Positions 51,895 through 62,800 of a DNA stretch of 64,000 nucleotides are shown here, in pieces. Under the pieces are notes generated by a model. The model searched no databases. It was not told the DNA's origin and was given only the letters and a program-made list of their open reading frames with translations. Origin of the DNA: Marisa cornuarietis (taxonomy: Eukaryota; Mollusca; Gastropoda; Architaenioglossa; Ampullariidae); contig SMMW01000042.1 in NCBI GenBank assembly GCA_004794655.1, forward strand, positions 3,768,501 to 3,832,500, written 5' to 3'. Positions within the stretch are counted from its first letter, which is position 1; the number at the start of each line of letters is the position of its first letter. The position numbers and the translations under genes were made by a program.

Positions 51895-52265
51895 CATCTT
51901 GACCTCTCCGAACTCACTCCCATCTATACACCCGCACTACTTCTTCTGACGCCAAGCTTCTGCGAGTCCACTAAGACAAAGACGTATGTACAGAGGTCTT
52001 TCTACTACCAAACCCCATCAACTTGGAACGGATTACCTGTCTGCCATCGTTACTTTGATTCGTTTATCACCTTTAAGTCTAAACTTAAGACACATCTTTA
52101 AGAACAACTTTACTCTGACCCTGTCCTGACATGAGTGTGTCTGTAATTTACTTTGTGTATGAGTGAGTATATGTTGTAGAAGTGAGCGTGGTTGATGATG
52201 ATTTGGTTTATATATTATTTATTTAAAGCGCTCTGAGCGAATCACTGGAAAGCGCTATAAAACGG
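51895..52265 (+). mobile_element. CR1/L2-like LINE 3' end: end of the reverse-transcriptase ORF plus 3' tail
   Basis: The frame ending at 52101 reads QRSFYYQTPSTWNGLP, then FITFKSKLKTHL, the standard C-terminal motif of CR1/L2 LINE ORF2 proteins. Just upstream the match moves to another frame (SSDAKLLRVH), so there is a frameshift. The 3' UTR ends with AAAGCGCTCTGAGCG and GGAAAGCGCTATAAAAC, the usual tail. The copy is 5' truncated and dead. It does not appear to be part of the host gene. Confidence 0.75.
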
Positions 52266-52324
52266 GTCCATGGCTACCAGACAAAGTTTGAGTTTTTCTC
52301 TCTCTTTCTCACTCTCTCTCACTA

Positions 52325-52326
<2 letters not shown>

Positions 52327-52361
<35 letters not shown>

Positions 52362-52394
52362 CATACACGCGCGCGCGCGCACACACACACACAC
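52327..52394. repeat. (AC)n(GC)n(AC)n tract
   Basis: AC repeats at 52327-52359, a GC run at 52369-52380, then AC repeats. Alternating purine-pyrimidine throughout. Confidence 0.93.
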
Positions 52395-53794
52395 GTGCAT
52401 CTGGAGTGTAGACGCTTTGGCGCTGCTGTCTACCTATTTCTCCTCTCACACCTCCGACAGACGAAGGAGGAATTCGCAATTCCCTCTTCTCATTTCCACA
52501 AATTTTTACCTTAGAGACATCTTGAAGATACGGTGGCACTTGAAAGAGTAAAGCTATTTGAAAAGAAAGGCAGTCTTCTTTATGGTGGACTGCTTTTTAT
52601 CTATTGGAGACAATATTGCACGAAGCTGTTTACCGCAGGTACATCTATGAATCTCATCTGTTCCTTTAAGAGCTTAGAAACTCAATTTAAAGGGTGTAAC
52701 AGTTTTTCTTTCTTTCGTAAAGCAAATAACTGCAATGTGAGCAAGAGTTTAGAGCAGTTCTTAAAAAGAACGAAGAGAGAGATATGACGGGGAGGGGTGG
52801 GAGAAGATGCAGTAGAGAGGGCGTAAGTGACTCTTTTGATCAGCGTGTGTTCAATAGCTTGAATCAAACCATAGTTCAAACCCTTTGACACCTTACTTTT
52901 ACGACTTAATCATAAGTGGGACCTGACTTGTATCTTGATGCTTTTACCTTCTCTATTCAAAATATGTTATAAATGTGTTTCCGTTTTTTTGGAACCTTTT
53001 TCAGACATCGTAAACGTTTCCTAGAATACGTGGGGATTTCTGTGCTTTCAGGAAACAATAACTGTAGCAGCTGCCCACAGGTCTCCAGACAACCGAAGTA
53101 GAGACAGGCGCGTGCTCTGAAGAACCTTTTCGTTTCTTGAGGAAAATAGAACACACATGAGAGAAAGGCTAAGGAATAAGCGGGTAGATCGGTTGGTCGG
53201 AGCAAGGGACATAACTGCGTTTTTGAAAATCGCGAGGTCGTCGCTACCTCCCCTACTTAAAAAAAAATGGAAGGTGCACCACACAGGGGACTATGTAAAT
53301 AACACCCATATCACAAGCATGCACGTCGTCACGACAGAAGCCGCTTTCGTCTGATTATCTGGGGTGAAGTTTAAAGTCTAGAAGTGTAACCAAAGGAGAG
53401 AGGGACAAACAAGTCGTGTCGATATATTTCGTCAGTGAAGAAAATCAAAGATACTCAAACAATGAATGTATTGGTAAATGTTCGTCAAAGTTTCTCCTAA
53501 AGTAACATGCACTAATTATACTGTTATGATAAAACCCACTGATGGTGTAACATGCTAATTACTGTTCTGACAAAAGCCACTGATAAAGTAACATGAATAG
53601 TTAGTGCCGCTGTCCTGACAAACATTGATGATAATGTAATAAGTACTAGTTACATGGTTCATTGCACACGGTTCCTTTTTAAATGAAATGTTTAATGTTA
53701 GTTACAAGGAATTAGCGATGCTGATGCCATACAAGTACTTTAATGACTTGTAGAAACTGTTTTATGACCAACACGGTCGTCGAAATTCACGGCA
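52395..53794. other. Spacer and putative 3' UTR side of the minus-strand gene
   Basis: No gene recognised. For the minus-strand gene ending at 53795, an ATTAAA polyadenylation-type hexamer is at 53744-53739 and another lies near 53690. The 3' UTR therefore probably ends within about 150 bp of the stop. Confidence 0.45.
53739..53744 (-). terminator. Likely polyadenylation signal (ATTAAA)
   Basis: Located about 50 bp past the stop codon of the large minus-strand gene. ATTAAA is the commonest variant hexamer. Confidence 0.4.
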
Positions 53795-53860
53795 CTAGAG
53801 GCCTTCTCTTCTAGCGACTTCCTCTGGCGGGATACAAGCGCACGCCTTGATCACTTCCAC
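53795..53860 (-). CDS. Exon 17: last strand of the cystine knot and stop
   Basis: Begins after TTTTTCAG in phase 0 and encodes VEVIKACACIPPEE and a few more residues before TAG (53797-53795). The CxC pair completes the CTCK cysteine pattern begun in exon 16. Confidence 0.9.
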   Translation of the reverse strand: MEVIKACACIPPEEVARREGL

Positions 53861-56800
53861 CTGAAAAATGCATAAAATGTGACAATGCCTCAGTTTGTAT
53901 CTGTTAAAAAAAGACGGTCATTTCATTTTGAAAGTCATCGACTATGTATAGCTCAACTGGCGATTGTTAAATAAAAAGTTTAAACTAGAACTTGCCGTTA
54001 CCACACCTCAAACTTTGTTTAATCATCTGATGTCTGTCAGCTCAGTGTCAGTGTTTTGGGGGGGGAATGATAGATGAGAGATGATAAAGTGATTAGCTTC
54101 TCTTGTGACGTAAGGGGTATCGTTGGCGAGTTCGACGGGTGGCAAACGTACCTCTTTCTCTTTTTTCCGGCCGTCCGGGCAGTCCAGCACGATGACACTG
54201 CTGATCATACTGCTCTTGTAGCAGCACTTGTCTGGCAGCCTGCCGCAGCCCCCACCACACTTACCGAGCTCAAAGGGCACGGGGTTCCCGCAGCCTTCGT
54301 TATCCACCAGAGACACGAAGTTTTGCGTTACGTTACAGGTGATCGGAGCCGCTGTTACATCACCAAAGTGGCGTTCTTGTGAGTCAGTCAAGTAATTCAA
54401 CAGGAAGAGAACAGTTACCACGTATCACCTTACATCATTATTTTCTTAGGTCTTTGTTGTTTTTCGCCTTTTAACTTGACGATTTTATCTTCCGAAAGCT
54501 TATCGTTACTATTCCAATCTAGTGATAATGGTGTTTATGCTTTTGAAAGTTTTACTGCAGTACTGAAAAACGTCTTACAAGAAAATAAAATTGATAAATA
54601 AGTAACTGCACTTATAAAAAATACGGTTATTTTATAGTAATATTTCAAAAGAAAAGGGTTATAATGTAAGACTTTCATTTACTTCTAAAAGGCTATGACC
54701 GCCTTGGAGCTCATCGGCGGAAACAATGCTGCAGGGAAGCAACTGTATAATACAGATTAAGTGTATAATTTTTTAAAGGATTGTTTTTTTCCTTTAACAT
54801 TTAGAGTAACATTTGCTAAGCTTACCAAAATCTCACAGCCACCGGTACAACTTGATGGTTAATAAATAGGAACACTATTCAGGGACGAAACTGCTTGCAT
54901 TAAGAACAGAAAAAATGTAGAGGTGGCGACTATAGTGGCTAGCCGTCTGATCCTGACCTTCACAGGAGACGTTGTCCAGAATGTAGTAGTTGTGGCGGGT
55001 CAGACAGGCTTGTACACGCAGCTGACACTCGTTGTCGTAAGTGTTCACACTGTTCTGCAAGGCCCCACACACGGGCCGGTAGGTTTCGCCCTCACATGCC
55101 GGGCACTGGCAGTGAGGTCCGGTCTTCACTTCCACACAGATCTCCCCAGGGCCCGCACACGTGAACGAGTCGCACGGCCCGATCTCTGTACGACACAACG
55201 ACAGGCGCAAGGTGTGTACACGCACTCACTACACAGTGAACGACAATGTAGGTAAGCCACGTATTCTGTAAGGTATTTTAAATATCTTAAGAAGAAAGGG
55301 ATTGAACCACATTAATTAGCGGCATGGTCGTACCATTTTAAATAGTGTACAAAAACGTTTTACAAAAAAACAAAAAACAAAAAACAAAAAACAAAAACAA
55401 ACTAAAACCAAAAACAAAATAAACCAAACAATTGCACTAAAAACGACAAATATCGTCCATTAATCCAGTGATGTATATAAAAAAAAGTAGCTTAAGTAAA
55501 TATTCAACTTGTTTTGAAAGCATATGTTTTCAACAAGTGCAATTGAAAGACTGAATGTTTATAGAATACTTATTTGAAAGAGACCTTCGCAGTGCTTGTA
55601 GCAGACAGCAGTCATGTTGTACTGGATACTGGAATTGTCGAGGCTGACAACAGTTCTTATGGCCTCTCCAATACCGCAGTCCACATTGCACTCGGACCAC
55701 GCCGTTGTGTTGTAGAAACCGATGGAGTGCCCTAGAAATCAATCAATCAATCCATCCATCCATCCCAAAACGAAGAAGTATACAAATATAATGGTTGCAG
55801 AGTCCTGAAACCTTTTAAAAAATACAGTTAGATATTCCTGAGTATATTTGGATTTAGAAGAAGGGACTAGACCAAACTTTTTTCAGGTAGGAAATCAACA
55901 TCTGCAAAGTATAAACTTTTTCCTGTTTCATTTATTCTGTTTTTTTATGGAGTTGTTTGTTTTGTTTTTGAGAAGATGCGAAAATGTGGTTGCCTTGCTT
56001 TCCGAGATGACGATTAATGTCAAGTGGTCGTCCTCAGCGAGTTAAACGAATAGGTTCAAAGGCCCTGCCTCATCCCACAAGCCCCGCACCATGTGTGTGA
56101 CTTACCAGTACCCGTGCAGTATGACATGGAGGACATGACGATGAGCTGCTTGTTGTTGGTCTCACATGCCTTGGCCTCTAACTCGCACACCGTGCGGTAC
56201 ACTCGCCTGTCCGAGCCGCATACAGACACTGTACATATAAACACTTTACATACAGACACTGTACATATAAACACTGTACATACAGACATTGTAGATACAG
56301 ACACGGTCACTGACAGGCCACGCAGGCGACTAAACTGTATTTTCTATCGCGACTATTTCTCTACTATCGTGCTTGACTAACTGCTTATACCACGCATTTC
56401 AGAATTTGTGGACTAGGGTTAGGTAAAATATGTTCTATACATAAAGATGCTGGTCACACTACTATAAGAAAAAAAATGAAACGTAGCGACTTCAAGTTTT
56501 TAATTGCACGGCATTCGCTATGTTTCATTTGATTGCCTTTGGTTAGCACCTACCATCATACATTTTTGTGAAATGGCATTCTTTGGCCCTGAGGTAAGTG
56601 TGTGTTTACACAGGATAAATGTGCGTTTACCCGCGATAAGCATAATTTATAAGTGTATCGACATATTTACAGACGATGTGCATAGTCCAAGTAACTGAGT
56701 TATCTGTCAAAATTAACAAAGATAAGTTTCCTTACACCACACGGGGATATTGTCATTAACGATGCACTTGGGACACACGCATTCAGCTTTCCCTTTTGTA

Positions 56801-59800
56801 GCGCGGCAGTCTGAGAAAGGACGACTGCACTGAACTCCCTCACAGGTATCTGAAAAAAATGGTTCAGTGGTTAGCTAAGTGGTTAAGTTTACACGACACA
56901 GGCAGACTAGTATTTACATGTCATTCTTAGTTTAGTGCTAAGATAAGCCAGCCTAGAGCATAGGTTTTATTTTACAGCATTACTATTCTAGTGCCTCGTT
57001 CACATGTCGCAGCCACCGCTATGGTTTGTTTTGTTTCAGGAAGTATCACAAATCTAGTTGAAGTTAAAGACATGCAAATGGTTACGAAGGAGTTTAATAA
57101 AATAAGACATGTATTAATGCATTTAATTAGAAACATTTTTACAGAAGACTCATCGTGAAGTTTGGCTGAGGTATGTTACAGTCAGAAGAGACATCTTTAA
57201 GCTGCTTTGCAGGTTTCACACACAAAAAGTGTCCCGAGGCGAAATCTGAATGCATCACCTTTTGGTTCTCACTGCAATGGTTGCAAGAAAGTGTTGTGAC
57301 CAAAACACTACTGGTCGCCCAAGTTCAAGGCAAGAGAGATAAACAAGATTTTCTAACTGTGCGTCGCCTTTATAGTTTCCTTCTAATCAAGAAGTACACA
57401 GGTAATTCCTACCTTTGCACGCTCCTGCATATAACGGGTCCACTCTCGTCTCGTTCATACAGGACTGAACGACCAGCGCCCGCAGGCTGTCATACGTGCG
57501 CCCGTCACTGCCGCACACCTCAACAGCCCAAGGGACACCCACGCATTCACAAATAAAGAAACAAGTAAACAAGGCAATACAAAAATCATACCCAAATCTC
57601 AAACGATGAACAGCAATTGAAAGAAGGAAATAGAAATTGGGCATTGAGAGAAACAACTGACAGTTATGAGCTAAACTTCCAGTTAGTGGAATCTGTAATA
57701 AGCGGTTATTTAAGGTCGATCCTTAAGGTAAGCACTACATTGGCAAAATTGCCAACGTTTGTATCGGAGGAAGTCAGCTGTTAGCATTCTTTTATATTTT
57801 ATAGATTTCACCACCTAGGAAATTATTTTCTCCTCTCCCCTACATGAACAGCTCATAAATCCAATTCGATTCTCATTTTCACAAAATGTAGCTTCGCTAC
57901 ACATACTGAGACAGATGTAGACTCCATTTCTTGCACAGGACATGAAGAGGCGCAATGCGTTCATACATACATACAGGACACACTCTTGCAGACTTGCAAA
58001 ATCGCACATACACGAATGCACGGAGAACGACAAACACACAAACACATACACATACAGTAAATATTGCTTACCCGTCCAGGAGTCCCACATGCAGGTGTGC
58101 TACAGATGCAGCATCCACTACCGCTTCCTCGGTAAAGAGACATTTCTTCGTTGTTAACTGCATCAGACAAGTGTTTGTTGTTCTTACAAAAAGTTTACAT
58201 TTAGAAGATCGATTTAATTATGTTTCAAAGGTGTCTCCTAATCTGACTTTTATTTTATTGTTAGTCAAAACAAAAACAAAGAGCGACTTGATCACATTTT
58301 TAGCTTTGTTGTTGTTCTCGAGCACCACTGGCGATTTAGTTAATTACAATAAAAACGCTTTCACTTTTTCAGTCTCAATATGTTTATGCGTATTCCTGTC
58401 TAGGTGTGTGTATGCGTGGAAACGAACCATTATGTACGCGTGAATGTGCGTGCGTACGTGTGCGTGTGTGAGCGCGCGAGTGTGTAAGGAACAGAGATTA
58501 AGAAAGAAAAAAAAAACAGAAAAAAGAAAAGGAGAAAGCAATAAAGAGAGCAAGAAACATGAATAAAAATGAAAAAGAAAGAGAAACCGTCAAACAACAA
58601 AAATTCCATGACACCAGGATTTACCGATGCAGAATCCGTCAGTGCTCATGGTGTAGCCAATACAACAGGCACAGGAGTACTTCCCTGGCTTATTTACACA
58701 CATGGAGTTTTCAGGACATTCGGAAAGAAGCTCGAATTTACATTCATCCACATCTGAAATATTTCAGCACATAAAAGAGAAAAGTCAACTCTAAGTCAAA
58801 TATTTGGAAGAAATCGTTACACGCTCTACAGAAAAATAAAAAGTCTTTCATACTGGCTGTTAGAGCTCTTTTTTTCTAACTTACTTTTTTTCTTTCTTGT
58901 TTACTTTTCTTCTTTGCTTCTTTAGTTTTTATATTTTCTACTATTGATAACATAAAAAGATGATAAAGGTGAATAAGAGGGGAAAACGTGTATTTCTACC
59001 TTGACAGGCGTCACCGACCCGCATGTACCCAGCTTTGCAAATACAGATGTAGCCACCAGGTGTATTGATACAGTCTTCCTGCTTTCTGTCACAGTTGTCT
59101 ATTTGCGATTTACATTCGTCTATGTCTGAAATAATGAACAGAACTCAGTTCGTACGTGGAAAACCGCAGTTTCTGAGCAACACAGGGAAGTTTGTGTTAA
59201 GGAAATGTACATGTGAGTATTTGTCTTAGCTTGACTTGTCAACGCATGTCATTTCTAATGATCGATTCGGAATCTATTCTTCCTTCCTTTCATGTTCCTC
59301 TATTTACTAAGGGGACTTAACTGCAGTTTTCCAGAGTTACTAATGCTGTTTCGCACATGTTGTACAGGTAGCAGAATGACGAATACTATTGTTCAGGTAC
59401 AACAAGCTGCACGTAATGTGAAGTTCTTACCGTCGCATTTGTTACAGTCACCTATGTAGCCCATCATGCACTGACACACTCCCTGCACACACTCGAAACC
59501 CTGGCCCGGACACGTGATGTTGTAACACGGGTCAGCTAAGGTCAGGGAGCGACCGATAACAAAGTCATCAAAGTAAATCTTCAAGTTATTACATGACTGG
59601 GGTTAAGCAACATTTAGAGCAACAAGCAGACAGTTTTACATAGATCTTTCAAATAGAATTTGGAAATCAATTTACATCTTTCTGACTACCAAATACTTTA
59701 TCCTTCATTGTGGGAAGTTGTAAAGAGGTAAGTGTGGATGGAGTATAAAACAATCTGCATGAATAGTCTGCCACTAGCGCTCGACACTTAGTCCCGCATG

Positions 59801-62800
59801 AGATGGGAACAAAAGCAACAACATAGGCGCTGTGTCATACTCTATGGAAAGGATAAAATATAAACAGGCATATAGATAGATCATAAATGTAAGTGGAATG
59901 ACAAGCAGGTCAGAGAGAGAGAGAGAGAGAGAAAGAAAGAGGGAGAGATAGAAGGGAAGAGAGAAAAATAGGGAGAGTGTGCAAAAGTTCTGGAAGTCAC
60001 GGACAGAAAAAAATGTGTTACAGTCAATGAGGAAGAAGGACAGAACCGAGAAACGGGTAGCAATCATTGACAAAAATAAATAAACAAATAAATAAGATGT
60101 GTGACAATGACATGCTGGGTACTTACGTACGCACGTGACACCATCACCAATAAGACCCGGGTTGCAGTGACATCCCACAACTTCGTTTTCCAGCCTGCAA
60201 GACGAGTTAGGTCCACACTGAAGAAGTACCTCTTCTAGTACTCCTCCGGCCTTGCATTTCACTGTTTGCACGCACCCTACCGCAGTGTTCGTCTCTCCCA
60301 GCTACATCACAACAAGTAAAATATTATAGACGCGCGCGTGTGTGTACGGGGGAGAGAAAACGGGATAAAGAGAGAGAGAGAGAAGGTTGAGAAAGATTAA
60401 AAATAAAACAGAATCTTTATGAGAAATCAATGGGCCTAAAGGTATAATATCGTAAAATGTGACAGACGCAACACTGATGTTTATAATACACAAATCTTCA
60501 TACATCCAACCACACCAGTGTCTTTCATTTTTATTTCTCTTATTTGGAATAAGAACAATTTTAAAATTGACTTGGATCAAAGACATTTCTACAAAGTCAA
60601 TAAGAAGCATTTTTTGTTCTTTAAAATACGGTCTTGAAGAAATATATGCTTCAAAGTTAACACTGCTTTCTTGTCCATTTTGTATATATAAGAGATGAGA
60701 GAGAGAGTCTGGAGGTTAGGATAACAGGAAAACGGGAGAAAAAGAAAAGAATTATGTTTATGATAAGTACAATACTGTTACCATCGTAACATGACTGCAA
60801 CCTTCTTTAATGCCAGGCACTATTTGCAAACTATAGAGAGCTTCAAGGCCCGAAATCCCAGTTCTCGCTAAATACTTGATCGGTATAAGTGACATGCCTC
60901 TGTGACAGTAATAACAGGAGAGCTAAAAGGTAAGAAGCCAAAGACTGACAGGTATGTAGCTGCCTTGAGACATGCAGCCACATTCGTCAGGCAAGAGGCA
61001 CTTGTCGCCTTCCTTCACATAGGGATTCGAACAGAAGCATCCTTCCGTGCACCCGACTACTTTATCCGGGCGTCCGAGGTTCGCTTCGCGCACGTGGAGA
61101 CAAGTTCGCTCCGGCTGCGTTGGGTTATCGGGGTCAGGCCCACACAACATGTAGGTCATGTTACCCGGGCATTTTGAGGCTGCAAAAGACGAACCCACAA
61201 CTGTTTCAAGAGCTTACATCATGAAATTAGTTTAAAGAACTGTAACTGCCTTCTTATTCAGTTTTAAGATCTGGACAACCATAACGCGGTTCGTACATTT
61301 GAAAGGTTTTAGACCAAGCCAGTAAAGAGTGTAGATCAGGTCCCTTTTGTATCTTTGTACTCAGTGGTTTCCTTCTGAAAATTTCTTTCACCAAAGCGGT
61401 AATAACAGCACTTCACTCCGGCGCGAAAGACTGTTTTAGCAAAACACTCACGACAGAAGGTGGATGTTCGCCATTGGGTTAGAGGGAAGAGGTAGTTGAG
61501 CTGGCAGTCTACGGCTACCGATTGGGCTAAGGAACACAGCGTCTTCGTAATGTCGGTCTTGATGTGACACAGGTCAAAGACACACGATTTGTACATCCCA
61601 GTCAGCAGACGGCGGTCCATGAGCTTGAGGCACGCCTGGCGACACACATGACACAAAGAGAAAGTCACAAGCATGATTGGGACATCAACATATTGTCAGC
61701 TACAAGGACCTATCATGGTGGACATAGTATGTCTCAGTCTGATCATCAGGTTTGGCCTGAACCTGGTTCATAAGGATCAGCGATCAGAATCGAGCCAGTT
61801 ACCTTATTGTTTAAACAGTAAGACGGTCACTCTAGGCATGGTTTGGTCATGATCGTGAAATAGGTTAGAGTAGAAAAAAGATTCCAACAACGTGCAATAA
61901 GACCCTATTGTCTACACATCGATCATAGTCGAGGGCTGATGAGCTTTTGTAATGAAAGAGACAAATAAAGTTAAAGACTCACAGAGAAAGGGGATCTGCT
62001 TTCGTTGAAAACACCATCACAGTAGTCGTTTACGACCTGGACAGGCGAATAGCATACATCCTCTGGCGGCGGGCTATGGCAGTCTGGTGTACATTGCGGG
62101 TTAGTGGAGAGATCAACCCAAGAGTTACCAAAGACCTGGTAGTTGTTCGTCTGGAATATGCCCCGACACCTTATTTCAGCTATTAATGAAGACCTCTTAG
62201 GGTTATATTCTAGCTATTTTGTTTTCTTAAAACAGTTTTTATGATTTTCAACTATCGATGAAAATCGTTAACATTTTATCCAATAGAAAGTGGCATTCGT
62301 TTGATACCATATCTTATGGTCCCAAACATTAATATACCAGTAATCCTAGCTTTATTCGGTTTTGACTAAGTCAGTATCTCGAAACAACGCAGATCTAAAA
62401 ATATTGCACTTTTGTGACAATAAATACTAACCACGCGCCCTTCAAGTTCTTCACAAGCGGGTCCTGCAGTCCAGTCGTCATCAGGGTTAGAGTTCCAGTT
62501 GCCACATAAGCCACACAGACTCGGGACCAAGGTCTTCGGATGGACGATTTCCAGGTCTTCTTCGCCGTCCCAATAAACCTCTAGTCCGGAACTTGTCTGC
62601 AGAATCTGACAACCAAGACAGATTTTGAGAACATATACAACAAAGAGAGCCTCTCAGATTTGGAAAACTGTAAGAATCTACAAACATTGCATCATGGGAC
62701 GGTGACACAAGTGTGAGATGAAGAAAAAATGAACAACCGAGACACAAAATGTGAGGTTGGTGGCATATTGTGAGGGTGATAACACATACTGTGAGGTTAG

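Noticed and set aside
55530..55742. 70-codon minus-strand frame over exon 14
   Set aside because: Wrong phase. The frame two bases away fits both neighbouring exons and has TSP1-type cysteines.
57955..58443. 162-codon plus-strand frame
   Set aside because: It lies antisense across exon 10 and an intron of the mosaic gene and has no domain content.
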